64,000 bases of DNA from Sphingomonas sp. (GTDB lineage: Bacteria > Pseudomonadota > Alphaproteobacteria > Sphingomonadales > Sphingomonadaceae), in NCBI RefSeq assembly GCF_019749955.1, contig NZ_JAIEPC010000033.1, forward strand, positions 53,979-117,978, written 5' to 3'. The position numbers were made by a program, and so were the translations under genes. Each line of letters starts with the position of its first letter. The stretch's first letter is position 1. Shown one piece after another: positions 9,492-19,500 of this stretch. The notes under the pieces are model-generated. The model saw nothing but the letters and a program-made list of their open reading frames with translations, was not told where the DNA came from and searched no databases.

Positions 9492-9851
9492 CTAATTCTG
9501 GATCAGCCGCACCAAGGCCCCATCGGGATCGACCAGATAGGCGATCGTGATGCCGCTTGCTTCTTTGCGTGGCGGATGGAGGCGCGGGAAGCCGACTGTC
9601 TGCTCGGGAATTCCCGCCGCGAGGCACGCCGCGTAGAGCCCCGCCAGATCGTCGACCCGGAGGCAGCAGCTGAACGAACTGCTCCACGGATCGAGATCGG
9701 GATAAGGGAAGAACTCGAGCATCAGCCCGCCGCGCTCGAGAATCATCCACCCGTTGTCGCGCCAGCCCTGCTCGAACCCAAGCCTGCGATAGAAATCCGC
9801 GCTCGTAGAAAAATCGCGCGACGGCAGATTGGGGGTGGCATGATCGACCAT
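9492..9851 (-). CDS. VOC-fold protein, bleomycin-resistance/glyoxalase type
   Basis: 119 residues forming one vicinal-oxygen-chelate unit. Residues 1-60 (ATPNLPSRDFSTSADFYRRL, GWMILERGGLMLEFFPYP) and 65-119 (CLRVDDLAGLYAACLAAGI, ITIAYLVDPDGALVRLIQN) are the two beta-alpha-beta halves. It resembles bleomycin-binding proteins, which act by sequestering the drug, but many relatives are metal-dependent enzymes; the substrate cannot be told from sequence. Its start is 360 bases into a convergent gap with topA, and its ATG lies 2 bases from the SDR stop upstream, so the two are probably cotranscribed. Confidence 0.85.
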   Translation of the reverse strand: MVDHATPNLPSRDFSTSADFYRRLGFEQGWRDNGWMILERGGLMLEFFPYPDLDPWSSSFSCCLRVDDLAGLYAACLAAGIPEQTVGFPRLHPPRKEASGITIAYLVDPDGALVRLIQN

Positions 9852-9853
9852 TG

Positions 9854-10642
9854 TCAGCCCCCCAGCCCGCGCTTCCTCATGCCCTTGCGCAAGCCACCGG
9901 GCATCCAGCGCGCGGCGAACATCAGCCGCTTCGCCGTCTTGCCGACGGGCGTGTGCAGCCGCTCACCGTGCACGGCGTCCCACGCCGCCTGCGCCACTTC
10001 CTCGACGGGGGTAATCTCCAACCCACCCTCGACCACCGTCTCACGCACGCTGCGGTTCGATCCCGCCATCCCGGCGGCGAGCAACGGCGTTTCGATGAAG
10101 CTCGGCATCAGCGCGCGCACCTTGATGCCGTCCGCCGCCCATTCGCCATCAAGGCTTTCGGTCAGCGCGCGAACGCCGAACTTGGTGACCGCATAGATGC
10201 CGATCCCCGGCCCGCCATAGATCCCCGCCGCCGATGACGTATTGAGCAGGCACGATCCCGGCGTCGCCTTGAGATAGGGATAGGCGAGCTTGGCACCGTT
10301 CACCACGCCCATGAGGTTGATGCCGACGACGCGGTCGATCTCCTCGAAGCTGTTGGCGGCGAGCGTCCCGCCGACCGCGATCCCGGCATTGTTGAACACC
10401 ACGTCGAGCCGCCCGCCGCTCACCGCTGCAAACGCTGCGAGCGACGTCTCCCACGCATCACGGTCGCGGACGTCCATCTGATAGCTGGTCGCCATGCCAG
10501 CGGGCAGCATCGCCGCGGTTTCGGCCATCCCGGCTGCGTTCACATCGGCGAGCCCCACGCGCCAGCCGCGCGCGGCAAACAGCAGCGCCACCGCGCGCCC
10601 GATGCCCGATCCGCCGCCCGTGATAAAAATCGCCTTCGTCAT
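9854..10642 (-). CDS. SDR family oxidoreductase
   Basis: 262-residue short-chain dehydrogenase. The NAD(P) motif TGGGSGIGRAVA is at the N terminus; NNAG near residue 85, a serine in NTSSAAG and the catalytic YAVTKFGVRAL near residue 150 complete the active site. The start at 10642 (MTKAIFITGG) is preferred over an in-frame start at 10675 because homology begins there. Substrate not recognisable. It precedes the VOC gene on the same strand and diverges from the ABC importer, with 51 bases between starts. Confidence 0.92.
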   Translation of the reverse strand: MTKAIFITGGGSGIGRAVALLFAARGWRVGLADVNAAGMAETAAMLPAGMATSYQMDVRDRDAWETSLAAFAAVSGGRLDVVFNNAGIAVGGTLAANSFEEIDRVVGINLMGVVNGAKLAYPYLKATPGSCLLNTSSAAGIYGGPGIGIYAVTKFGVRALTESLDGEWAADGIKVRALMPSFIETPLLAAGMAGSNRSVRETVVEGGLEITPVEEVAQAAWDAVHGERLHTPVGKTAKRLMFAARWMPGGLRKGMRKRGLGG

Positions 10643-10693
10643 GTCGCCGTCCCCGTTTGACCTTGCCGCTCTCATCCCGCATCACCGCGACCG

Positions 10694-11476
10694 ATGCCAC
10701 AGGAATCGACCCGCGGACCCTCGGTCGCTTTCGAGCGCGTGTCGAAACGCTATGCTGGCACCGCCGATGCCGTCGCCGATGTGTCGCTGACGATCGCGGC
10801 CGGGAGCTTTGTGGCCTTGGTCGGGTCCTCAGGGTCGGGCAAGTCGACTTTGCTCAAGACCATCAACCGCTTGGTCGAGCCGAGCGACGGTCGCGTGCTG
10901 GTGGGTGGTGCGCCCGTCGGCGATGAGGAGCCGCACGCCCTGCGCCGCCGGATCGGCTATATCTTCCAGAACATCGGGCTGTTTCCCCACTTCACGGTGG
11001 GCGAAAACATCGCCATCGGGCTGCGGTTGACCGGCACCAAGCATAATGCTGCCCGGATCGATGAACTGCTCGATCTGGTCGATCTACCCCGCGATTTTGC
11101 CAGCCGCTTTCCCGATGAACTTTCGGGCGGGCAGCGCCAGCGCGTCGGCGTCGCACGCGCGCTCGCGACCGAACCGGGGCTGCTGATCATGGACGAGCCG
11201 TTCGGTGCGCTCGATCCGGTGACGCGCGACCAGCTTGGCGAAGCGATTCGCGGCCTGCACGACCGTCTGGGGCTCACCACGATCATGGTCACGCACGACA
11301 TGGCCGAGGCCCTGCTGCTCGCCGACCGCGTGCTGGTGATGGACGCCGGGCGGATCGTCGCCGATTGCACCCCGGCGCAATTGATTGCGGGCGAAGGCGG
11401 CCCCGAAGCCGCCGCGCTCGTCGCCGTGCCGCGCGAGCAGGCGCGACGGCTGCGCGCGCTGGAGGAGCGCGCATGA
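10694..11476 (+). CDS. ABC importer ATP-binding subunit, OpuCA/EgtV type
   Basis: 260 residues. Walker A GSSGSGKST, Q-loop FQNIGLFPHFTVGENI, signature LSGGQRQRVG, Walker B LLIMDEPFGALDP and the switch His in VTHDMAEAL are all intact. The NIGLFPH segment is typical of ATPases that serve quaternary-amine (betaine, choline, carnitine) or ergothioneine importers. Its stop codon overlaps the start of the fused permease/binding-protein gene by four bases (ATGA), so the two genes make one transporter. The C-terminal tail lacks CBS domains, which OpuCA proteins that sense osmolarity usually carry. Confidence 0.93.
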   Translation: MPQESTRGPSVAFERVSKRYAGTADAVADVSLTIAAGSFVALVGSSGSGKSTLLKTINRLVEPSDGRVLVGGAPVGDEEPHALRRRIGYIFQNIGLFPHFTVGENIAIGLRLTGTKHNAARIDELLDLVDLPRDFASRFPDELSGGQRQRVGVARALATEPGLLIMDEPFGALDPVTRDQLGEAIRGLHDRLGLTTIMVTHDMAEALLLADRVLVMDAGRIVADCTPAQLIAGEGGPEAAALVAVPREQARRLRALEERA

Positions 11477-13005
11477 GTCCCTTCCTCGAAGCGATGCAGC
11501 GCGTGCCCGATCTGCTGGCGGCGCATCTGCTCTTGGCGGCGTCGGCGTTGGTGCTCGGCCTGGTGATCAGCCTGCCGCTGGCGATCTGGTCGGCGCGGCG
11601 GCCGCTGGTGGCGCGCGCCGCGCTCGGTTTTGCGAGCCTCGTCCAGACGATCCCGAGCCTTGCCTTGCTCGCACTCTTCTACCCGCTGCTGTTGTCGCTC
11701 TCGGCGTTGGTCGGCGGCGGGATTCCCGCGCTCGGCTTCCTGCCGTCGGTGCTGGCGCTGACGCTCTACGCAATCCTGCCGATCCTGCGCAACGGGGTGA
11801 CGGGCCTCGCCAATCTCGACCCGGCGGTGATCGAAGCGGCGGATGGCGTCGGCATGACCGGTTGGCAGAAGCTGATCATGGTCGAAGCGCCGCTGGTCTC
11901 GCCGGTACTGATGGCGGGCATCCGCACGGCGGCCGTGTGGACGATCGGGGCCGCCACTCTTTCCACCACGGTCGGCCAGCCCAGCCTTGGCGACATGATC
12001 TTTGCGGGGCTCCAGACCCAGAATTGGGCGCTGGTGCTCGCCGGTTGCCTGAGCGCCGCGCTGCTCGCGCTCAGCGTCGATGCGCTGCTCGGCGTCGTCG
12101 AGCATGGCATTGCCGAGCGCAAGCGTGGCCGCGTCATCGTCGCGCTGGTCGTGCTCGCGATCGGGGTGCTCGCGGCGCTCGCCCCGGCAATGCCGACGGG
12201 CCAGAAAACCGTCACCGTCGGCGCCAAGGGCTTCGGCGAGCAATATATCCTCGCGCGGCTGATCGGCCACCGGCTCGAACGCGCAGGCTACCGCGTGCAG
12301 TACCGCGAGGGGCTGGGGTCGGCGGTCGTGTTCGGCGCGCTCGTGGGGGGCGATATCGATGTCTATGTCGATTATTCGGGCACGATCTGGACCAACGAAA
12401 TGAAGCGGCAGGACGTGCCGCCGCGCCCCGACATCGTGCGCGGGATCGGTGCCTGGGCCGCGAAGACGCACGGGATCAAGCTGCTCGGCCCGCTCGGGTT
12501 CGAAAATGCCTATGCCTTTGCGATGCGGGAGAGCGAGGCGACCAAGCGCGGGATCAAGTCGCTCGACGATCTGGTGGCCCAAGCGCCCGCGCTCAAACTC
12601 GGCTCGGATTTGGAGTTTCTCGAACGCCCCGAATGGGCCGCCGTGAAACGGTCCTATCCGCTAAAGTTCAAGGCGGCGCAGGCCTATAATCCCACCTTCA
12701 TGTACCGCGCTATTGAGAGCGGGCAGGCCGATGTGATCTCGGCCTTCTCCTCCGACGGGCGGATCGCCGCGCAGAAGCTGACGGTGCTGAGCGACCCCAA
12801 GGGCGCGATTCCCGGCTATGACGCGATCCTGATGGTGACGCGGGGGCACGCCGACGACGCCGATTTCATCGGCGCGATCCAGCCGCTGGTCGGCGCGATC
12901 CCGGTCGATCTGATGCGCGAGGCCAATTACATGGTCGACCGCGACAAGGACAAGGTCAGCCCCGAGCAGGCGGCAAGGTGGCTGGAGGGGAAGTTGCGGC
13001 GTTAG
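11473..13005 (+). CDS. Fused ABC permease and substrate-binding protein (quaternary-amine/EgtU type)
   Basis: 510 residues. Residues 1-215 are an inner-membrane permease with about six hydrophobic segments and the coupling-loop region DGVGMTGWQKLIMVEAPL. After a membrane stretch (about 218-240), residues 245-510 are a periplasmic OpuAC/ProX-like binding domain, from VTVGAKGFGEQYILARLIG to the end, containing DVYVDYSGTIW and ADVISAFSSDGRIAA. The permease-binding protein fusion is the arrangement of OpuC-like and EgtU transporters. The ligand is likely glycine betaine, choline or ergothioneine; sequence alone does not decide. Confidence 0.9.
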   Translation: MSPFLEAMQRVPDLLAAHLLLAASALVLGLVISLPLAIWSARRPLVARAALGFASLVQTIPSLALLALFYPLLLSLSALVGGGIPALGFLPSVLALTLYAILPILRNGVTGLANLDPAVIEAADGVGMTGWQKLIMVEAPLVSPVLMAGIRTAAVWTIGAATLSTTVGQPSLGDMIFAGLQTQNWALVLAGCLSAALLALSVDALLGVVEHGIAERKRGRVIVALVVLAIGVLAALAPAMPTGQKTVTVGAKGFGEQYILARLIGHRLERAGYRVQYREGLGSAVVFGALVGGDIDVYVDYSGTIWTNEMKRQDVPPRPDIVRGIGAWAAKTHGIKLLGPLGFENAYAFAMRESEATKRGIKSLDDLVAQAPALKLGSDLEFLERPEWAAVKRSYPLKFKAAQAYNPTFMYRAIESGQADVISAFSSDGRIAAQKLTVLSDPKGAIPGYDAILMVTRGHADDADFIGAIQPLVGAIPVDLMREANYMVDRDKDKVSPEQAARWLEGKLRR

Positions 13006-13031
13006 TTGGTTGGGTGCGCAAACCCCCAACC

Positions 13032-13118
13032 GTTCGTGCTGAGCTTGTCGAAGCACCGTTCTTCTATCGCGAGCCGGCGGCGGAAGAAGGACAGCCCTTC
13101 GAAAAGCTCAGGGCGAAC
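13032..13118. repeat. REP-type inverted doublet downstream of the importer
   Basis: Two 25-base elements, 13032-13056 (core GCTGAGCTTGTCGAAG) and 13094-13118 in reverse orientation, agree at 20 of 25 positions. Each element also has short outer arms (GTGCT/AGCAC and GCCCT/AGGGC). The motif is a known style of dispersed repeat in sphingomonad intergenic regions. It lies between two convergent genes and would form a stable hairpin in either RNA, so it may act as a transcript end or stabiliser. Confidence 0.7.
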
Positions 13119-13149
13119 CGGGGAGTGGGTTAGCTCTGTCCGAAATCGG

Positions 13150-15120
13150 TCAACTCACGAACCCGATCCGCCGATGCGTCCCGTCGCAATAGGGCTTGGT
13201 TGCCGATCCGCCGCAGCGGCACAGCCGCGCCGAGGTTACCCGGTCAAAGGTGCGCCCCGTTCCCGAACAAAGCTCGAGATTGCCCGTCACCACCAATGGC
13301 CCGTTGCGCTCGGGGTCGATCGCGAGCGTCCCGCCGCGCGCGGCCAGGGGTTGCGACTCACGCGTCGCGGGTTCGCCGGTCGCTTCGAAGGGGATCGCGC
13401 TATGGCTGCCGTCGCAGAACGGCTTGTTCTTTGAGGCACCACAGCGACACAAAGTCGCTCTATAGCCGACGCGCTCGCCATCCAGCACCATATCGGCGCG
13501 CACGCCGATCGGGCCATTTTCGCGCAATTGGACGAGATTGACCGGCGGCGCTTCTTCTTCCGGCCCACCGTCATGGCGCTGATACTGGATCGCGCCCGAG
13601 GGGCACATGTGCGCAACCGTCACCAGCCCTTCGGTGGTGGTGGCGTCAGGGTCGATCCACGGGCCGACGACATTGGCCTTGAACACGCCGGGCTGGCTGA
13701 GCACGCAGTGGCGCGCGTGGATGCAGCGCGGCATGTTGAAAATCAGATCGACGTCCTCGCCGGGGATGCGCTCGACGCCATCGCCCTCGGCAATCGGGGC
13801 AGGCGGGCCGTCCGCGGCAGGGGGAGTGTCAGTCACCGGCGCCGCTTGCCCGGCATCGGCACGATCGGCAATCTGCGTCCGGCCGAGTTTCGTCGCGAGC
13901 GTTTCAAGCGCAGAGGCCGTGAGCTCGGTCAGTTCGGCCACGCTCGCGTCCCCCGCGCCAATCGAGGTCGCTCGGGCGGCAATATCGCGCAGCCGCTCGA
14001 CCAGCACCGGAATCGCCCCCGGCTCGGGTGGCAGCGCCGACGCCGACCGCAGGGTCGCGAAGCTCAAGCCCGCGGTGCAGCCGGGCGCTTCGTCGTTTGC
14101 GGGCAGCGCCGTCAGCCGCTCGGCGACCGGCGTCAAAATCCGCATCAGCTCGATTGCGGCGTCGACGAGGCCGCGCTGCGCCTGCCGGTCGACCCCGGCA
14201 TAGCCGAGCGCGAGGCAGCGCAGGCTGTGATTGTAGATCGCATTCCCCAGATCGAGCAGGCTCGCGGCCGGCTCGGCACCGATCCACAGCTTGCCCTCGG
14301 GCTTCGGCGGGCGCCGCATCACCGGGTTGTGCGCGGCGGCGCGGCCCGGCGCGAAATCGGCGCGGCTGCCCAACAGTGCCTGATACTCGTCGCGAATCTT
14401 CAGGAAGCGGCGATAGTGCGACCCTTCCTCATCGGGGTCCGATCCCTCGCCCTGGCGGACAATCGCGTCGATCGCCGCAATCGCGCTCTTCACGCAGCGG
14501 ACCACGGCCAGATTAGGCAGCGACACCACTTCGGGGCTGATCTGATGGCAAGGATCGCCGACGAACAGCGCATCCTCACCCAGTTCCTGCGCGAGCCGCT
14601 GAATGCCTTCCTCGATTGACGCATAGAGCTGGCCGACGGTCGCATAATCGAACGTCCCCGACATCAGCCGGTCGGCGGCGAGCGTGCGGCTATAGACGTG
14701 GTCGGGTGCGAAGCCCGCGCCATCGGGCATCTCGATGCTTTCGGGGCGTTCGAGGAAGATGAAATGGTCGAGCGTTTCGGCATTGAACGGCGCGAGCTTC
14801 ACGACGACACCGGCCGGGTGATAGCCGGGCGCCACCGGGAAATTTTGGCGCCAGAAATGCGCCGGGGCGCCGACCGCCGACAATATGTTCGACACGATCG
14901 CCAGATGCGCCATTTCCTCGATGGCCACATCAAGGATTTCGCCGCGCCAACGCCGGATCGCGACCAGCTCTTCGTCAGACACGCCCTCGTCAACCGCGCT
15001 CTTCAGGCTGAACATCGCATAGAGATAGCAGCACATCAGATTATGCTCGATCTCGGCCGCCTCAAACAGGATCGCCCACAATTGCTCGCGGGAGGCAGGG
15101 ACGGGGCGCTGTTCGGTCAT
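13150..15120 (-). CDS. Ferritin-like, ferredoxin-like and double CDGSH iron-sulfur fusion protein
   Basis: 656 residues. Residues 1-230 are a ferritin-like VioB-type four-helix domain, with metal-ligand candidates in EIEHNLMCCYLYAMFSL and EEMAHLAIVSNILSAVGAP. Residues about 275-420 are helical. Residues about 445-515 form a single-cluster ferredoxin-like unit (Fer4_19 type: RCIHARHC...HMCPSGAI). Two CDGSH [2Fe-2S] motifs follow: CRCGASKNKPFCDGSH near 558 and CRCGGSATKPYCDGTH near 632. AGGAG lies 6 bases before the ATG. The gene starts 8 bases after the efflux outer-membrane gene, so it is probably the last gene of that operon. A redox or iron-handling role is inferred; the actual reaction is unknown. 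Confidence 0.88.
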   Translation of the reverse strand: MTEQRPVPASREQLWAILFEAAEIEHNLMCCYLYAMFSLKSAVDEGVSDEELVAIRRWRGEILDVAIEEMAHLAIVSNILSAVGAPAHFWRQNFPVAPGYHPAGVVVKLAPFNAETLDHFIFLERPESIEMPDGAGFAPDHVYSRTLAADRLMSGTFDYATVGQLYASIEEGIQRLAQELGEDALFVGDPCHQISPEVVSLPNLAVVRCVKSAIAAIDAIVRQGEGSDPDEEGSHYRRFLKIRDEYQALLGSRADFAPGRAAAHNPVMRRPPKPEGKLWIGAEPAASLLDLGNAIYNHSLRCLALGYAGVDRQAQRGLVDAAIELMRILTPVAERLTALPANDEAPGCTAGLSFATLRSASALPPEPGAIPVLVERLRDIAARATSIGAGDASVAELTELTASALETLATKLGRTQIADRADAGQAAPVTDTPPAADGPPAPIAEGDGVERIPGEDVDLIFNMPRCIHARHCVLSQPGVFKANVVGPWIDPDATTTEGLVTVAHMCPSGAIQYQRHDGGPEEEAPPVNLVQLRENGPIGVRADMVLDGERVGYRATLCRCGASKNKPFCDGSHSAIPFEATGEPATRESQPLAARGGTLAIDPERNGPLVVTGNLELCSGTGRTFDRVTSARLCRCGGSATKPYCDGTHRRIGFVS

Positions 15121-15128
15121 ATCGGCTC

Positions 15129-16595
15129 CTATTGGGCGGCGGCGGGGGTGTCGCGGCGGATGGGGGCAGGCGCGTCCTGCCAGCCGCCGCCGAGCGCCTT
15201 GAACAGGCTGACCTGTGCATCGGCGACCGCTGCGTCGGATTGCGCGCGCGCGGCCCGCGCGCTGGCGCGGTCGCTCTCGGCCTGGATCAGCTGGAGGAAA
15301 TTGTCGGCGCCCGCATCAAAGCGCAGCCGCGACAGCCGCGCTGCTTCGCCGCTCGACTTTTCGGCGCGCACAAGCGCGGCATTGCGATCGAGTGCCCCGG
15401 CGTAGCGCGCCAGCGCCTGTTCGGTTTCGTTAAGCGCGGTCAGCACTGCGCCGTCGAACCGCGCGAGGCTGGCATCGGCGGATGCGCGCGCTTGCCGGAT
15501 GCGCGCGCGCGCGATCGTCTGGTTGGGGAAATTCCAGCTGATCAGCGGGCCGAACGAATAGCGGACGGCGGTCGGCTGAAAGAACTGGCTGCCGCGCGTC
15601 GCATTCTGGCCGATGCTGCCGAGCAGCTGGATCCGGGGATAGAGATCAGCAATCGCCACGCCGATGCGCGCGGTATCCGCGGCGAGGCTGCGCTCGGCGG
15701 CCCGGATGTCGGGACGGCGGGCAAGCAGCGCGGCGCCGTCGCCTGCGGGAATCACCGACTTGATCGTCGGGGGCGCCGTGCAGTTCGCCGCGTCGGCGTC
15801 TATTTCCGCAGCCGGTCTGCCGGTCAACGTCGCCAGCGCATAGAGCGCGGCACGCCGCTCGGCATCGAAGCCGGGAAGCTGCGCCTGTGTTTGCGCGAGC
15901 AGGACATCGGCGCGCTCGACGTCGCGCCGTGTCCCGCGCCCGGCATCGAATAGCGTCGTCGTCAGCTTGAGCGTCTGCTCCTGCAACTCGACCGTCTCGT
16001 GCGCGACCGCGAGCTGCGCGGCATTGGTGCAGACGGCGACATAAGCACGCGCGGTTTCCGCCGCGATCGAGACGCGCGCCGCATCGAGCTGCGCGGCGGA
16101 TGCCGCAACATCGCCGCGTCCGGCCTCGATCGCGCGGGTCACGCCGCCGAACAGGTCGAGTTCGTAGCTGACGTCGAAGCCCGACTGGAACAGATCGAAC
16201 TGGAAGGTGCGCACGCCGGCGCCCGTGCCGCCAAAAGCGGCGGCGGCGGCGCTATTGCCTTGCTGGCGCGAATATTGCGCGCTGAGATCGGTCGACGGCA
16301 GCCGCGCGCCGCGCTGCTCGGACAGGACGGCGCGGGCACGCTGCAGATTGGCGGCGGCTTCGCGGATGCTGGCGTTGTGCGCCAGCGCTTCGGTCACCAG
16401 CCGGTCGAGTGCCGGATCTTCGTACAACTGCCACCAATGATCGGGCAGCGGTTGCGCTGACACGGCAGCGGGCGTCTGCACCCCTTCGGCAAGCGTCCCG
16501 CTTGCGCGCGGCGCGGTGCCGGGCCGCTCGTAATTCGGGCCGACCGCGCAGCCCGACAGCAGCGCCGCAATGGCGACGGTCATCGATCGCTTCAT
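15129..16595 (-). CDS. RND efflux outer-membrane factor lipoprotein, NodT/OprM family
   Basis: 488 residues. The signal peptide ends in a lipobox (LLSGCAVGPNYERP), giving a lipid-anchored protein. Two repeated OEP domains follow, with long coiled helices rich in Ala/Gln/Arg, as in TolC-like outer-membrane channels. DHWWQLYEDPALDRLVTEAL near residue 55 is a family marker. Its start overlaps the pump stop by four bases (ATGA), so it is coupled to the inner-membrane pump and completes the tripartite efflux system. Substrates unknown. Confidence 0.95.
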   Translation of the reverse strand: MKRSMTVAIAALLSGCAVGPNYERPGTAPRASGTLAEGVQTPAAVSAQPLPDHWWQLYEDPALDRLVTEALAHNASIREAAANLQRARAVLSEQRGARLPSTDLSAQYSRQQGNSAAAAAFGGTGAGVRTFQFDLFQSGFDVSYELDLFGGVTRAIEAGRGDVAASAAQLDAARVSIAAETARAYVAVCTNAAQLAVAHETVELQEQTLKLTTTLFDAGRGTRRDVERADVLLAQTQAQLPGFDAERRAALYALATLTGRPAAEIDADAANCTAPPTIKSVIPAGDGAALLARRPDIRAAERSLAADTARIGVAIADLYPRIQLLGSIGQNATRGSQFFQPTAVRYSFGPLISWNFPNQTIARARIRQARASADASLARFDGAVLTALNETEQALARYAGALDRNAALVRAEKSSGEAARLSRLRFDAGADNFLQLIQAESDRASARAARAQSDAAVADAQVSLFKALGGGWQDAPAPIRRDTPAAAQ

Positions 16596-19500
16596 GGCAA
16601 TGCCTCCGGGGCGGGATCGGCGGGGGGTGTGGCGGGCTTGCGGCGCAGATAGCGGCTCGCGTGGTCGCCCAGCTTGCGGCTGATCACATAAAAGCTCGGC
16701 GTGAACAGCAGCCCGAAGGTCGTCACCCCAATCATCCCGAAGAACACCGCGACCCCCAGCGCGCGGCGCATCTCCGCGCCCGGCCCCGTGCCGATCACGA
16801 GCGGCAAGGTGCCGAGGATGAACGCGATCGAGGTCATGATGATCGGGCGCAGGCGCTGCGCGGCGGCATGGCGGGCGGCTTCGCGCAGCTCCATCCCGGC
16901 GTCCTCATTCGCTTTCGCAAATTCGACGATGAGGATGGCGTTCTTGGCTGCCAGGCCAATCAGCACCACCAACCCGATCTGTGTCAGAATGTTATTGTCC
17001 ATCCCCATCAGATTGACGCCGACAATCGCTGCCAGCAGGCACATCGGCACGATCAGGATCACCGCGAACGGCAGCACGAGACTTTCGTAATTGGCCGCCA
17101 GCAACAGGAACACGAACAGCACAGCGAGGCCAAACACCAGCGCGCCGGTATTGCCCGCCTGCTGCTGTTCGAACGCGAGTTCGGTCCATTCGAACTTCAT
17201 GCCCGCCGGCAGCGTTTCGTCGGCCAGCTTCGCCATCGTTTTGAGCGATTGCCCCGACGAGAAGCCGGGCGCGGTATCGCCCTGCAGCTCGGCCGACGGA
17301 TAGAGGTTGTAGCGCACGACGCGGTACGGCCCGCTGTCGTTCTTGAGCGTCAGCACCGCGTCGAGCGGCACCATCGCGCCCGATGCCGACCGCGTCTTCA
17401 ATTTGCCGATATCGGCGATGTCGTCGCGGTAGGGCGCATCGGCCTGCGCCGTCACGCGGTAGGTACGGCCGAGGAAATTGAAGTCGTTGATATAGCTCGA
17501 ACCGAGATAGGTGCCGAGCGTGCGGAAGATATTCTGCACCGGCACGCCTAACTGTTCGGCGCGCGGCCGGTCGATATCGGCATAGAGCCGCGGCGTGCGC
17601 ACGTTGAAAGTGGTGAAAGTGCTGGCGATGCCGGGGGTCTGGTTGGCCTTCATCATCATCGCAAAGGCAGCACCCTCGAGCGCGGCATAGCCCTGATTCT
17701 GCCGATCCTCGATCAGCATTTTCCATCCGCCCCCCGTGCCGATGCCGCGCACCGGCGGTGGCGGGATCACGAGCAGCACGCCATCGGTGATCGACCCCAT
17801 CGCCTGCCGCAGTTCGTTCGCGACGGCATCAGCACCTTTGCGCTGATCATGCGGCTTGAGCGGGATGAACATCGCGGCGGCATTGGGCGCGTTGGAGAAG
17901 GTCGCGCCGTCGAGCCCGGCAAAGGCAACCGTGCCGATTGCTGCGGGGTTCTTGAGCGCGATCGCCTGCGCACGCTGGAGCACATCGGTGGTGCGCTGGA
18001 GCGACGATCCCGGCGGCAACTGCGCCGCGACGATCAGATAGCCCTGATCCTGCGCCGGGATGAAGCCCGTCGGTGTCGCGGTGAAGCGCCAGCCGGTCAG
18101 CCCGATCAGCACGGCATAGACGATGACGATCAGGCCAAGCGCCCGGATCGCGCGCGCGGTGAACTTGCCATAGCGATCGGCTAGTGCATCGAACGCGCGG
18201 TTGAAGCCGCGCGCAAACCGCGTGCCCCAGCCGCGAACGCCGGGTGCGGGCGGCGGGGCGGCGTCGCCGTGCGGCTTGGGTTTGAGCACCAGCGCGGCGA
18301 GTGCGGGCGACAGGGTGAGCGACACAAAGGCCGAAATCGCGGTCGCCGACACGATCGTCAGCGCGAACTGGCGGTAGAACTGCCCCGAAATGCCCGGAAT
18401 GAAGCTCGTCGGGATGAACACCCCGCACAGCACCAGCGCAATCGCGATCAGCGCGCCCGACACTTCGTCCATCGTCTCATGCGCAGCGGCGAGCGGCGTC
18501 AGGCCCTTTTCGGCCATCAGCCGTTCGATATTTTCGACGACGACGATCGCGTCATCGACGACGATGCCGATCGCCAGCACCATGCCGAACAGCGACAGAT
18601 TGTTGATCGAAAAGCCAAACGCCGCGAGCACCGCGAACGAACCGATGAGCGACACCGGAATGGCGATGATCGGGATCAGCGCCGCGCGCCAGCTTTGCAG
18701 GAACAGCAGCACGACCAGCGCGACCAGAATCAGCGCTTCGAACAATGTGCGCTGCACTTCCTCGATCGACGCCGAGATATATTCGGTCGGGTTATAGGGG
18801 ATGGCATAGGTCATCCCCGGCGGGAAGCTCTTGGCCGAACTCGCAATCTCGTCGCGCACCGATTTGGCGGTGGTCAGCGCGTTCGATCCGGGCAGCTGGG
18901 TAATGCAGACCGTCGTCGTCGGCTGGTTCGAGAAAAAGGGATTAATCCCGTAATCCTGCGCGCCCAGTTCGATCCGCGCGACATCGCGCAGGCGCGTCAG
19001 CCGCCCTTGATCATCGCGCTTGATGATGATCTCGCCGAATTGTTCGGGGCTGGTGAGGCGCCCTTCGGTCTGGATGCCAAGCTGGAATGCGGTGCCGCCG
19101 CGATTGAACGGCGGCGCGCCGATCGATCCGACGGCGACTTGCGCATTCTGGTTGCGAACGGCGCCCGTGATTTCATCGACCGTCAGGTTGCGCGCGGCCG
19201 CCAGATCGGGATCGATCCAGACGCGCATGTTGTAATCGCGCGCGCCGAAAATGCGCGCCCCGCCGACGCCCTGGATGCGGGTGAGCCGGTCGATGATCTG
19301 GGTTGTGGCGTAGTTGGAAATATATTGCCGGCTAAGCGACTTGTCGGGCGAGAACAGCGTCGCGCACATCAGAATGTCGGGTGAATTCTTGCGTACTGTA
19401 ACGCCGATCTGGCGTACTTCCTCCGGCAGGCGCGGTTCGGCGGAGGACACGCGGTTCTGCACCAGCACCTGCGCCTGATCGACATTGGTGCCTTGCTTGA

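Noticed and set aside
10957..12582. 541-residue minus-strand open frame opposite the ABC importer genes
   Set aside because: Arg/Gln/His-rich shadow; the plus-strand Walker and permease motifs are unambiguous.
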